Notes under the pieces: model-generated
Database searches by the model: none
What the model saw: only the letters and a program-made list of their open reading frames with translations
Told to the model about the DNA's origin: nothing
NCBI GenBank assembly: GCA_949287425.1
Contig: CASEGJ010000001.1
Span: forward strand, 124,001 to 188,000
DNA length: 64,000 bases
Source: an uncultured Caryophanales bacterium
GTDB lineage: Bacteria; Bacillota_I; Bacilli_A; RFN20; CAG-288
Direction of reading: 5' to 3'
In this document: positions 36,575 to 45,775 of the stretch, one piece after another
Numbering within the stretch: position 1 is the first letter of the stretch
Layout: every line of letters starts with the position of its first letter
Position numbers and translations under genes: made by a program

Positions 36575-38566
36575 ATGGAGAAAAAACTCAATTCATATAC
36601 AGCTGATAATTTAACTTCACTTTCAGAAATGGAAGCAGTAAGAAAAAGACCAGGAATGTATATTGGTGCTACTGATATAACTGGTTTGCATCATTTAGTC
36701 TGGGAAATTGTCGATAATGCCGTCGATGAAGCTAAAGAAGGCTATGGAAAAAGAATAGAAGTGACTATTCATCTTGATAATTCTATTTCTGTTGAAGACC
36801 AAGGTAGAGGTGTACCTTGCGATATTAACCATAAAGAAAACATATCTGGTTTTGATATGGTGTATTTAAAATTGCATTCTGGCGGTAAATTCGATGAATC
36901 TAACTATCGTTCTGCTGGTGGTCTTCATGGTGTTGGTGGGGCAGTTGTTAACGCGCTTTCTGATTGGATGGAAATTCATTCCTATCGCGATGGGTATGAT
37001 AATTACATCAAATATTACAACGGCAAAAATATCGATAAAGGGGAAAAACTCGCTACTAAAATTAAAAAGACACCTCTTGATAAATTATCTAAACGCGGAA
37101 CTTTAGTTACTTTTCATCCTGACCCAAGTATATTTGCAGATACTAATTTTGATTATTCTAAAATTTCAACAAGTTTAGATGATAGAGCCGGTTTAAATAA
37201 AGGCGTTTTATTCATTTTAAAAGATGAAAGAACTTCTAGACACGAAGAATTTATCTATAAAGATGGCTTAAAAGAATACTTTGTTAAGCATAGTTATGGT
37301 AAATCTCCTTTAGGTGAACCAATATATATAAAAGGCGAATATAAAGTTGATGATAACGAATCTATCCATGTAGAATTTATTGGCCAATATTATCAAGATT
37401 TACAAATGGAAAATATCTCTTCATTTACTAACGGGGTAAGAACTTCTGAAGGTGGTAGCCATGTCTCTGGTTTAAAAAAAGCCTTAACTAACGTTTTTAA
37501 TAAATATGCAAATTTACATAAACTTTTAAAAGGAAAAGATCAAACATTAGAAGGTAGCGATATTAGAACTGGGTTAAGTTGTATTTTAGCTGTCGATGTT
37601 CCTGAAAAATTAATTATCTTTGAAGGTCAAACTAAAACTAAATTGGGAACAAAAGAAGCATTAAACGCTGTCGATGAAGTTATTGAAAATAATTTATATT
37701 ACTATTTAGAAGAACATTCTAAAGATACTTCTGCTATCTTTGAAAAAATTCTTTCTTCTTTACAAGAAAGATTGGAAGCAAATAAAGCAAAAGAAAACGT
37801 TAGAAAGTTATCCAAACAAGATAAGGTTAAACTTTCTAATCTCTCTGGTAAATTAACACCTGCTTCTTCCAAAAATTACGCTTTGAATGAGCTATTTATT
37901 GTCGAAGGTGATTCTGCTGGTGGTTCAGCTAAAAAATGCCGCGATTGGCAACATCAAGCTATTTTACCTTTAAGAGGTAAACCTAAAAACGTCGTCGGTG
38001 AATCCTTAGCTGATGTTTATGACAATAAAGAATTAAATACTATTATTTATACTATTGGAGCTGGGTGTGATAAAGAATTCAAATTGAAAGATATGCATTA
38101 TGGAAAAATCATTATCATGACTGATGCTGATGATGATGGTTGCCATATTCAAAATTTATTGATTTCATTTTTCTATGAACATATGCGCCCACTAGTTGAA
38201 AATGGCCATTTGTATATCGCTTGTCCACCTTTATATAGATTAGCGACTAAAAATGAAGAAATATATTGCTGGAGCGATGAAGAGCTCGCTCAAGCAAGAC
38301 AGAAAATCGGTAAAGGCTATATTTTATCTAGATATAAAGGTCTAGGTGAAATGAACGCCGATCAACTTGGTCAAACTACCATGTCAGTTAATTCGCGCCG
38401 TTTGATTCAAGTAGTTATCGACGATATTGAAGAATGCGGTGATAAAGTTAAACTGTTTATGGATAAAAACTTTGCCGATAAAAGAAGGGAATGGATTGAT
38501 AACAATATCGATTTTTCATTCAAGCAAGATTATTTTGAGGAGATAAAATCTAATGAAAGCAAATAA
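36575..38566 (+). CDS. parE: DNA topoisomerase IV subunit B
   Basis: ATPase subunit of topoisomerase IV, which decatenates daughter chromosomes. GHKL ATP-binding motifs (EIVDNAVDEA, GGLHGVGGAVVNALS), the transducer domain, and a TOPRIM domain with EGDSAGGSAKKCRDW and the DADDDG metal motif are visible. At 663 residues it has normal length. It is followed by parC with a 14-base overlap. It could be taken for GyrB, but the ParC partner type argues for ParE. Confidence 0.93.
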   Translation: MEKKLNSYTADNLTSLSEMEAVRKRPGMYIGATDITGLHHLVWEIVDNAVDEAKEGYGKRIEVTIHLDNSISVEDQGRGVPCDINHKENISGFDMVYLKLHSGGKFDESNYRSAGGLHGVGGAVVNALSDWMEIHSYRDGYDNYIKYYNGKNIDKGEKLATKIKKTPLDKLSKRGTLVTFHPDPSIFADTNFDYSKISTSLDDRAGLNKGVLFILKDERTSRHEEFIYKDGLKEYFVKHSYGKSPLGEPIYIKGEYKVDDNESIHVEFIGQYYQDLQMENISSFTNGVRTSEGGSHVSGLKKALTNVFNKYANLHKLLKGKDQTLEGSDIRTGLSCILAVDVPEKLIIFEGQTKTKLGTKEALNAVDEVIENNLYYYLEEHSKDTSAIFEKILSSLQERLEANKAKENVRKLSKQDKVKLSNLSGKLTPASSKNYALNELFIVEGDSAGGSAKKCRDWQHQAILPLRGKPKNVVGESLADVYDNKELNTIIYTIGAGCDKEFKLKDMHYGKIIIMTDADDDGCHIQNLLISFFYEHMRPLVENGHLYIACPPLYRLATKNEEIYCWSDEELAQARQKIGKGYILSRYKGLGEMNADQLGQTTMSVNSRRLIQVVIDDIEECGDKVKLFMDKNFADKRREWIDNNIDFSFKQDYFEEIKSNESK

Positions 38567-41174
38567 AAAAACAAACATCCTATCAAATCAAATAATCGAA
38601 CAGCAAGCTATGTCATTAGTAATGGCTAACGATTTTAATAGATATGCTAAAGCTGTTTTAACTGATAGAGCTATTCCTGATGTTAGAGACGGAATGAAAC
38701 CTGTTCAAAGAAGAATTATTTACGGTATGTATAAACAGGGAATATTTTCTGATAAACAGACTAAAAAGTCCGCTACTATCGTCGGTTTTGTTATGGGTCA
38801 TTATCATCCTCATGGCGATAGCTCAATTTATGATGCCTTAGTTAGATTATCTCAAGATTGGAAGATGGAACAACCGTTAGTTATCATGCAAGGTAACAAT
38901 GGTTCAATCGATAACGATGCTCCAGCGGCAAGTAGATATACTGAAGCTAAACTTGCTAAAATTGCTGATTTACTAGTTAAAGATCTCGATAAAGATACTG
39001 TCGATATGCAACTTAACTTCTCTGATGAAGAATTTGAACCGACAATTTTGCCAGCTTATTATCCTAATTTATTAGTTAATGGTGCTCAAGGTATCGCAGT
39101 TGGTACTATCACTAGTATTCCTACTCATAACTTAACTGAAGTAATCGATGCAACAATCTATGCTATCGAACATAAAAATGCCACTGTTAATGATTTGAGA
39201 AAATTCATTCTCGGACCTGATTTTCCTACCGGTGGATATATAAATCAAAAAGAGGCGTTAAATAAGCTATATGAAACTGGTTCTGCTTCTTTTTATATTT
39301 ATGCTGATAGCTATATCGATAGTAAAACTAATCAAATTATTATTACTAGTATTCCTTATGGAGTAGTAAAATCTGATTTTGTCAGCAATCTTGATAACGC
39401 TAGAATCAATTCTAATATTGCTAATATTGAAGAAATTAGAGATGAATCTGCCGAAAACATCCGTATTGTTATCGATGTTAAAAAAGGACAAGATTGTGAA
39501 CCAATTCTTTCTTTCTACAAGAAAAAAGGACTATTAAGAACTACATTTTCTGCCAATATGCTAGCTATCGATAAAGGTCATCCTAGAGTTTTAAATCTCT
39601 ACGATATGATAAATGCCTTTATTAATCATCAAATTGATGTAGTTACTAGACGCACTAAATTCGATTTAAACAAATCTAAAAAGAGACTTAATATTTTAAA
39701 CGGATTAATTAGATGTATCGATATAATCGATGAAGTTATTGCCGTTATTAAAAAGAGTAAGGGTAAAGCTGAATCTAAAGCTAATATCATGTCTAAGTTT
39801 GGCTTTGATGATGAACAAGCCGAAGCTATCGTCATGTTAAATTTGTATAAGATTAACAATCTTGATGCTCAAGCATTTATCGATGAGAAAAACGAACTTA
39901 CTAAACTTATCGCTGATTTGGAGAAGATTTTAAACGATAGAAGTTATCTTTTGAAAAATATCGTCAGCTCTTTAAAAACAATTAAAAAAGAATATCCATC
40001 TTTAAGAAAGACTCAAATTAAAGATGAAATGGAAGAAATTGATGAAGTCGATGTAACTAAGCTTATCGCTAAAGAAGATGTCTATGTTGTTTTAACTAAA
40101 TCTGGATATATAAAAAGAACCAACTTACGTTCATACCAGGCGAGTTTAGATGATGATCCATTAAATAATTTACCTAAATTAAAACCTTCAGATGGAACTA
40201 TTTTAAATTTAAAATGTTCGACTCACGATGGCTTGATTGCCTTTTTAGCTAGTGGAAATTATATTTACATTCCTATCTATCAAATCCCTGAAGCCAAATG
40301 GAAAGAAGAAGGTAAGCATCTTTCTTCATTTATTAAAAACATGACTAGTAAAGATAAAGTCATTTCTGCTTTTATAATATCTAATTTTGAAATTGATGCT
40401 AATTTTGTCCTTTTGACAAAATTTGGCAAAATTAAAAGAACTCCAATTAAGGATTTCGAACAGAAAAAGCTCACTCCAAAGCCATTTAAAGCTATGAGTT
40501 TAATTGGTGATGATAGTTTAATTAAAGTCGATGTCTTATCAAACGATTCTGATATTTTAATTTTCCAATCCAATGGTTTTGTTAATAGATATAACGAAAA
40601 TGAAATACCTATCTATTCGACAAAATCTTCCGGTATTAAAGGTGTTAATCTCACTCAAAAAGATTCTTTCTGCACTGGTTTAATTTGCTTAGAACCTATA
40701 AAAAGCAGCAAAGATAACGAACATAAAGAACAAAGTTTAATTTTAATTGGTGATGAACGAGTCATTAAGTTTAGCAAGACTAGCTTTGTTAAGTTAACTA
40801 AGCGTCTAGGTGAAAAAACTCAGCTTGTTAAAACCTTTAATTCTTCTAAAGCTAGTATTATCGATGTTGTTAAAACCGATTTAAAACCAGATTTAGATGA
40901 AAATTTATTTATCTATTCTGCTAATGAAAATTACTTAGTTAAATTCAATCAAATTCCAAAGGCCAGTTTAGGCGATGGTTTTAAATACAAAGCTAATGAA
41001 TTTGAGCAAATCAAAGAAAAAATTATCGGCGTCCATATCAATTCTTCGATTATCGATTCTTCTAACTTGATTATCGTTAAACCTACAATAAAAAAAGATG
41101 TTAAAGAAAGTAAACAAGAAACTCAACAAGTTACTTTATTTGATATGTTTGAAGAAGAGTTTAAAGACAAATAA
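38553..41174 (+). CDS. parC: DNA topoisomerase IV subunit A
   Basis: Breakage-reunion subunit of topoisomerase IV. The HYHPHGDSSIYDALVRLSQDW region and catalytic tyrosine in AASRYTEAKL are visible. MQGNNGSID is the ParC form (GyrA usually has GNFGSVDG), and the C-terminal domain lacks a clear GyrA box, so I call ParC. 873 residues. The last residues end QVTLFDMFEEEFKDK. Confidence 0.93.
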   Translation: MKANKKTNILSNQIIEQQAMSLVMANDFNRYAKAVLTDRAIPDVRDGMKPVQRRIIYGMYKQGIFSDKQTKKSATIVGFVMGHYHPHGDSSIYDALVRLSQDWKMEQPLVIMQGNNGSIDNDAPAASRYTEAKLAKIADLLVKDLDKDTVDMQLNFSDEEFEPTILPAYYPNLLVNGAQGIAVGTITSIPTHNLTEVIDATIYAIEHKNATVNDLRKFILGPDFPTGGYINQKEALNKLYETGSASFYIYADSYIDSKTNQIIITSIPYGVVKSDFVSNLDNARINSNIANIEEIRDESAENIRIVIDVKKGQDCEPILSFYKKKGLLRTTFSANMLAIDKGHPRVLNLYDMINAFINHQIDVVTRRTKFDLNKSKKRLNILNGLIRCIDIIDEVIAVIKKSKGKAESKANIMSKFGFDDEQAEAIVMLNLYKINNLDAQAFIDEKNELTKLIADLEKILNDRSYLLKNIVSSLKTIKKEYPSLRKTQIKDEMEEIDEVDVTKLIAKEDVYVVLTKSGYIKRTNLRSYQASLDDDPLNNLPKLKPSDGTILNLKCSTHDGLIAFLASGNYIYIPIYQIPEAKWKEEGKHLSSFIKNMTSKDKVISAFIISNFEIDANFVLLTKFGKIKRTPIKDFEQKKLTPKPFKAMSLIGDDSLIKVDVLSNDSDILIFQSNGFVNRYNENEIPIYSTKSSGIKGVNLTQKDSFCTGLICLEPIKSSKDNEHKEQSLILIGDERVIKFSKTSFVKLTKRLGEKTQLVKTFNSSKASIIDVVKTDLKPDLDENLFIYSANENYLVKFNQIPKASLGDGFKYKANEFEQIKEKIIGVHINSSIIDSSNLIIVKPTIKKDVKESKQETQQVTLFDMFEEEFKDK

Positions 41175-41186
41175 TTTTAGCTGTAG

Positions 41187-41192
41187 TATAAT
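41187..41192 (+). promoter_or_regulatory. -10 box of yqeG, apparently leaderless
   Basis: TATAAT at 41187-41192, eight bases before the ATG; AAGACA at 41164-41169 with a 17-base spacer is a plausible -35. No Shine-Dalgarno at a usable distance. Confidence 0.55.
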
Positions 41193-41200
41193 TTAAGAAG

Positions 41201-41731
41201 ATGATTAAGAGTTTTGTTTGCGACTATAATATTTCATCAATCTATAATATCGATATAGATTTCTTCGTAAATAAAAAAATCAAAGTCATCTTTATCGATC
41301 TTGATAACACTCTTGTTAATTATAAAGATGTTGAACCTTTAAAAAGGACCTATGATTTTTTCGATAAGCTTTATAAAAAGGGAATATTAGCTATTCTTGT
41401 AACTAATAACCCCCAAAAAAGAGTGGAGAGATTTGCCAAAAAACTCAGAGTTGACTATTTGAGTTTTACTTGTAAGCCACTGTCGTTTCGCTTAGCTAAT
41501 TACATCAAAAAAAAGCACATTGATGTTTCTACTAGCATGTATATTGGCGATCAGCTACTTAACGATATCTTTATGGCAAGAAGGTGCAAATTAACTACCA
41601 TTTTAGTCGAACCTTTGACTAATCAAGATCACATATCAATCCGATTTTTTAGGAAGATTGAAAGCTATTTTAGAAACAAATTTCGTTTAGAAAACCGCCT
41701 TGGTATTTCTTTAGATGGAAAGGAGCAATAA
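41201..41731 (+). CDS. yqeG: YqeG family HAD-type phosphatase
   Basis: HAD superfamily (IIIA) phosphatase of 176 residues. The nucleophile motif is FIDLDNTLV (about residues 31-39), the second motif VTNNP, and the late motif YIGDQLLNDIFMA. Substrate is not established from sequence. It heads the conserved cluster yqeG-yqeH-yqeK-rsfS and overlaps the upstream extension of yqeH, which starts two bases after its stop. Confidence 0.92.
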   Translation: MIKSFVCDYNISSIYNIDIDFFVNKKIKVIFIDLDNTLVNYKDVEPLKRTYDFFDKLYKKGILAILVTNNPQKRVERFAKKLRVDYLSFTCKPLSFRLANYIKKKHIDVSTSMYIGDQLLNDIFMARRCKLTTILVEPLTNQDHISIRFFRKIESYFRNKFRLENRLGISLDGKEQ

Positions 41732-41732
41732 C

Positions 41733-42878
41733 ATGTTTTTTAAAAAGAACAACAACTCTAAAGCTACTATCACTTCTCAAATCCGCATTTTAAGATGCTC
41801 TTCATGTGGAGCTATTCTTCAAGACGAAGATAAAAGCGACGTCGGATATATTTCTAGTAAGAGAATTGAAAATCACCTTGAAGAAGGTCTATGTGATAGA
41901 TGCTACAATTTAAGGCATTATAACGCTTCTAACAATCAGTTTGATGCTGACTATCAGAAGATATTAACTAATGCTCTAAAGACTAATTCTCTAATTGTTT
42001 TTGTTATTGATCTTTTCTCATTTGAGCCGTCTTTAATTCCAAATATTTCTTCTTATCTAGGGGATAATTTAATTGTCATATTAAATAAGAGAGATATTCT
42101 TCCAAAGACTCAAACTGATGAAGAAATTATCGATCATGCTAGAAAAAGACTCAATGCTGAAAATATTCATCCAAAAGAAATTTTGATTTTCTCAAGTTAT
42201 ACTAAATTAAACATCGAAAAATTATTTGCGATGATGAATCAATATAGAAATGGCAAAGACGTCTACTTTGTCGGCGCTTATTTAGTTGGTAAATCTTCTA
42301 TCGTCACTGAAATGTTACGTCAATATGACAACAATACAACTAGAATGATTACTACTAAACAGGTTCCTGGAACAGTATTAGATGTTATGGAAATTCCTCT
42401 TGATGAAACTTCTTCTATGTATGATACTCCAGGTATATATAATCCTAATTCCGCTATTAATCAATTAGAAAGAGAAACTTACAAATATATTGTCCCTAGA
42501 GAAGAAATTCAACCTAGAAAGATTGAACTAGATAAAAATCAATTCTTAATTTTAGGTGGAGTCGCTTGTTTAGGTAATTTAACTGATTCTAAAACTGAAT
42601 TTACCTTAATGGCGTCTAATATGCTAGAAGTAACTAAATCTAAAAAAGATAAACTTGAAAAGACTTTCGAAATGCTAATTTCTTCTAAGCAAATTAGACC
42701 TATCTCAAGTCAAATTAAAAGTATTGATGATTTAGAAAGAAAAGAGATTCAAGTCCCACCTAAAGGGCATATGACTTTGATTGTTTTTGGACTATACAAT
42801 GTTAGATTTGAAGCAAACAATCAAAAATTAGTAGTTTACGTTCCTAAAAACGTTTCTGTTAGATTGATTATCGATTAA
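41733..42878 (+). CDS. yqeH: Ribosome biogenesis GTPase YqeH
   Basis: Circularly permuted GTPase needed for 30S assembly. The N-terminal zinc finger (CSSCG ... CDRCYNL) is followed by G4 NKRDILP, then G1 GAYLVGKSS, G2 region KQVPGT and G3 YDTPGI, the permuted order typical of YqeH. The C-terminal domain is present. ATG 41733 gives 381 residues and has AAAGGAG upstream; that Shine-Dalgarno lies inside yqeG. Confidence 0.96.
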   Translation: MFFKKNNNSKATITSQIRILRCSSCGAILQDEDKSDVGYISSKRIENHLEEGLCDRCYNLRHYNASNNQFDADYQKILTNALKTNSLIVFVIDLFSFEPSLIPNISSYLGDNLIVILNKRDILPKTQTDEEIIDHARKRLNAENIHPKEILIFSSYTKLNIEKLFAMMNQYRNGKDVYFVGAYLVGKSSIVTEMLRQYDNNTTRMITTKQVPGTVLDVMEIPLDETSSMYDTPGIYNPNSAINQLERETYKYIVPREEIQPRKIELDKNQFLILGGVACLGNLTDSKTEFTLMASNMLEVTKSKKDKLEKTFEMLISSKQIRPISSQIKSIDDLERKEIQVPPKGHMTLIVFGLYNVRFEANNQKLVVYVPKNVSVRLIID

Positions 42879-42879
42879 T

Positions 42880-43857
42880 ATGACTGATTCGTTTCTTTTA
42901 ATTGGTAATTTTAATCCGATTAATTTAAATTGCTTAAAGATATTTTTAAATTTATCAAAAATAGCTAAGACATATCTTTTCATCGATACTTCATTATCTA
43001 ATTATCGACAAATTGAGACATATATTAATCTAATTAAAACAGATTCAACATATTCAAATTTAGAATTTATAGAAGGTAAGAAAGATGATCTTTTATCATT
43101 TGATGGCAAGATTATTCTTCTTGAAAAAGATGAAACTAACTATAGCGGAATTAATTATCTTCCTTGTAAATACGATTGTAACGAATTTAAATTGTCAAAT
43201 GATTGCCTAGAAGTAAATTTCCCATATTTTGATTCAAATCAAATTTTAACAGGGAAGAATTTATACACTCATATTGAAGTTATTAACTATATAGTTAGTT
43301 ATAGATTGTACTTTGCTAAAACTCTATCTAGTAAACTATCTAAAATGCGCTATATCCACTGTTTTAATATCGCTAACCTCGCTTATAAAATTGCTAAATT
43401 GAACAATTTAGATCCAATTAAAGCTTATATGTGCGGATTATATCACGACTTTACAAGATCAAGTTGTGAATTTATTAAATATAGACCTTTAATCGATGCC
43501 AAATATTCTAAATACTACAAAGGCTATTTACCTAGTGAGATGTATCATCAATTTACTGCTGAATTTGCTTTAAAAGAGTATTTCGATGTTTCTGATGAAG
43601 AAATTTATCTTGCAATTAGATATCATACTTCAGGAAATCAAAATATGAGTAAATACGCCAAATTAATATACGCTTTAGATAAAATAGAGCCTACTAGAAG
43701 CTATGATTCATCTATGATGTATGTAAATTTAGTCAACGATTTAGAAAGTGGCTTTAAAGGCGTTTTAAAGGCTAATAAAGAATATCTTGATCAACATAAT
43801 ATCGACCAGGATAACTATTTTACTAATCTATGCTATAAACAATATTTATCTAATTAG
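42880..43857 (+). CDS. Degenerate NadD-like domain fused to YqeK HD hydrolase
   Basis: The C-terminal half (about 150-325) is a YqeK-type HD domain, which in known members cleaves diadenosine tetraphosphate symmetrically. Visible ligands are His160, His189-Asp190, His223, the RYHTSG motif (His249) and Asp267. The first 140 residues align with the start and end of NadD (nicotinate mononucleotide adenylyltransferase), but the nucleotide motif GxFDPxHxGH reads GNFNPINLNCL, losing both histidines, and the ISSTxxR signature is absent. NadD activity is therefore unlikely. The position replaces separate nadD and yqeK genes of Bacillus. Confidence 0.85.
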   Translation: MTDSFLLIGNFNPINLNCLKIFLNLSKIAKTYLFIDTSLSNYRQIETYINLIKTDSTYSNLEFIEGKKDDLLSFDGKIILLEKDETNYSGINYLPCKYDCNEFKLSNDCLEVNFPYFDSNQILTGKNLYTHIEVINYIVSYRLYFAKTLSSKLSKMRYIHCFNIANLAYKIAKLNNLDPIKAYMCGLYHDFTRSSCEFIKYRPLIDAKYSKYYKGYLPSEMYHQFTAEFALKEYFDVSDEEIYLAIRYHTSGNQNMSKYAKLIYALDKIEPTRSYDSSMMYVNLVNDLESGFKGVLKANKEYLDQHNIDQDNYFTNLCYKQYLSN

Positions 43858-43865
43858 GAGGGAAT

Positions 43866-44249
43866 ATGTATCAAATTAAAAAATTTGCCAAAAAGCTAGC
43901 ATATCATCTAGACTTTCACAAAGGGGAAAACATAGTTATTAAAGATTTAAAAAATAGTAATCCGCTATTTTCATATTTAATTATTGTCTCATGTGATAAC
44001 TCGAGAAAATTAAATGGCTTAAAAGAACAAGTTTTAGCCTTAGTTGACAATTCTCAAGCTAAAATTAACCATATTGAAGATAAATCCAACGATTGGGTAG
44101 TTATTGATTTATATGATATTGTCATTCATCTAATGTCTACTCAAGCTAGAGAAAAATACAATCTAGATAAGATTTATGAGGCTTATCCTGATGTTTCATT
44201 TCTAGATTATAAGCCTGGTAAAAATGAATTTTTTATAATTAATAAATAG
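43866..44249 (+). CDS. rsfS: Ribosome silencing factor RsfS
   Basis: RsfS/YbeB/Iojap family protein that binds ribosomal protein L14 and blocks subunit joining. The signature WVVIDLYDIVIHLMSTQARE (about residues 75-94) is present. 127 residues, typical. AGGAGGGAAT precedes the ATG. Conserved neighbour of yqeK. Confidence 0.95.
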   Translation: MYQIKKFAKKLAYHLDFHKGENIVIKDLKNSNPLFSYLIIVSCDNSRKLNGLKEQVLALVDNSQAKINHIEDKSNDWVVIDLYDIVIHLMSTQAREKYNLDKIYEAYPDVSFLDYKPGKNEFFIINK

Positions 44250-44257
44250 GTGGGAAT

Positions 44258-44968
44258 ATGAACTTTGCTGTTATTTGTCCTATGCAAGAAGAGCTAGATA
44301 GTTTGTTAACTAAAATCGATAGCTATAGTAAAAAAACATACGGATTGATTTCCGGATACGAATTTGAAACAAAAAAAGGGCATTGTTTTGCGTTTATCGG
44401 TAAGATTGGCAAAGCTAATATCGGCTTTGATATTGGGAATTTAATCAATAATTACAAGTTTGATAAATTGATATTAATAGGTGTTAGCGGCTCATTAAAA
44501 GAAGAGATTGTTCCTTTAAATGTCATAATTGCTAGTAAGGTATGTTATTATGATGCTGATGCTACTTCTACTGGTTCTGGAGAATATAAATTAGGTCAAA
44601 TTCCTGGTTCTAGTCTTTATTTTGAGGCAGATAAGGAACTTTTAGAAGATGTTAATAAGTTAAATACTACTTTAACTATTCATAGAGGTTTGATAATTTC
44701 TGGAGATAGCTTTGCTACTAAGAAAAATATGACTGATGAGCTTTTAAAACATTTTGACAATCCTTTAGGTGTTGATATGGAATCTGCTAGTGTAGGTCAA
44801 ATAGCTAGTAGGTTAAATATTCCGTTTTTTATAATTAGAGGCGTTAGCGATAATATTATGAATGATAACAAGCTCCAAGAAAAAATATATGAAGAATATT
44901 TACCATTATCTGCTAAACGAGCTAGTTCTATCTTACTTCATCTTTTAAACGAAGATTATATATCATAA
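44258..44968 (+). CDS. mtnN: 5'-methylthioadenosine/S-adenosylhomocysteine nucleosidase
   Basis: Hydrolyses MTA and SAH to adenine and the thio-sugars. Visible: the N-terminal ICPMQEELDSLL with its acid catalyst region, GVSGSLKEE, and the active-site block VDMESASVGQ with RGVSDN carrying the catalytic Asp. 236 residues, typical. GGTGGGAAT precedes the ATG. Last gene before the intergenic stretch; a terminator follows. Confidence 0.95.
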   Translation: MNFAVICPMQEELDSLLTKIDSYSKKTYGLISGYEFETKKGHCFAFIGKIGKANIGFDIGNLINNYKFDKLILIGVSGSLKEEIVPLNVIIASKVCYYDADATSTGSGEYKLGQIPGSSLYFEADKELLEDVNKLNTTLTIHRGLIISGDSFATKKNMTDELLKHFDNPLGVDMESASVGQIASRLNIPFFIIRGVSDNIMNDNKLQEKIYEEYLPLSAKRASSILLHLLNEDYIS

Positions 44969-45007
44969 GAGTGATACGAATATCTTTCTTTGAATTTCAT
45001 ATAATTG

Positions 45008-45038
45008 ATGCTTCTAAGAGATTTTAGAAGCATTTTTT
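45008..45038 (+). terminator. Terminator after mtnN
   Basis: Stem ATGCTTCTAA / TTAGAAGCAT (45008-45017 with 45024-45033), loop GAGATT, then six T. Confidence 0.93.
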
Positions 45039-45424
45039 ACTAATAAATAGGGAAATAAATAAAAATAAAGCATTTAGGACATAGCTGCTAAATAGAAATA
45101 TATATAAATATATAGAGTACTTATTAGAAATATATCTAATTAAAGACAAATTGGTGTTTAGACTCTAATATTCTTTTGATCTAAATCGTATTAGCTTTTT
45201 AAAAGTCAATATTAAATAATAAGGCAAAAATGAATCAAAAGATCATCATAGAAGTTTAAAATAAGTTCATAAATTAAACATATAAAGACTTTAAGATAAG
45301 ATTAATATTTTATCTTAATTTCTCGTATTCATTAAATTCGTGTTATATAAAGATTAATAAAAACAATTCATTATCATTTAAAAATGATTATTATGCATCA
45401 TCTAAATAAACACATTACAAAGAT

Positions 45425-45670
45425 TTATCTACACATTAATTAATTTAAATAGGTTAAATATAACAATAATTGAATAAAAGTATATAAAAATAGAAAAAGA
45501 TGGTTGTTTTTCAAACATTCATTAACTTCGTATAATCTCTATTATGTTAACCAATTAATATAAAAAGCGTTAATATAGGCGTTTTATTTTAAAATAACAT
45601 TATGATATTTTAACTTATTCACATACTATAAACCCGCATAATGATAAGTTATCCACACTATTTATCTACT
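45425..45670 (+). promoter_or_regulatory. DnaA-box-like 9-mers near the dif-like site
   Basis: One perfect box TTATCCACA (45649-45657), two with one mismatch (TTATCTACA at 45425-45433, TTATTCACA at 45615-45623) and one weaker (TTATCTACT at 45662-45670), all in the same orientation. One perfect box is expected about once in a window this size by chance, so only the clustering is suggestive. Confidence 0.35.
45525..45552 (+). other. dif: dif-like XerC/XerD recombination site
   Basis: A 28-base element with left arm ACTTCGTATAA, 6-base centre TCTCTA and right arm TTATGTTAACC. From memory of the Bacillus dif (left ACTTCCTAGAA, centre TATATA, right TTATGTAAACT), 22 of 28 positions agree, and the right arm also resembles the E. 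coli XerD arm. It sits where gene orientation changes from rightward to leftward, as expected for the terminus, and a Xer recombinase gene lies 3.5 kb away. Confidence 0.82.
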
Positions 45671-45775
45671 GAATAACTACTAACAAATTACTAACACACT
45701 CTTTTATTGGTTTATATTAATATAAAAATATCACTTCCCTATATATCTAATAAAATTATTTTTCCATTATATAAA

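Larger units (their letters stand above)
44969..45775. other. Long gene-free stretch at the orientation switch (putative terminus region)
   Basis: About 800 very AT-rich bases without a credible gene. They hold the mtnN terminator, a dif-like site (45525-45552) and DnaA-box-like 9-mers (45425-45670). By hand count, 45061-45360 has slightly more G than C (about 32 to 26) and 45541-45780 clearly more C than G (about 35 to 14), which fits a change of replichore here. Genes on both sides point into this stretch. Confidence 0.7.

Noticed and set aside
44969-45775. Replication origin in the long gap, because of DnaA-box-like 9-mers
   Set aside because: Genes converge here instead of diverging, there is no dnaA or dnaN nearby, and a dif-like site is present. 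Terminus fits better.
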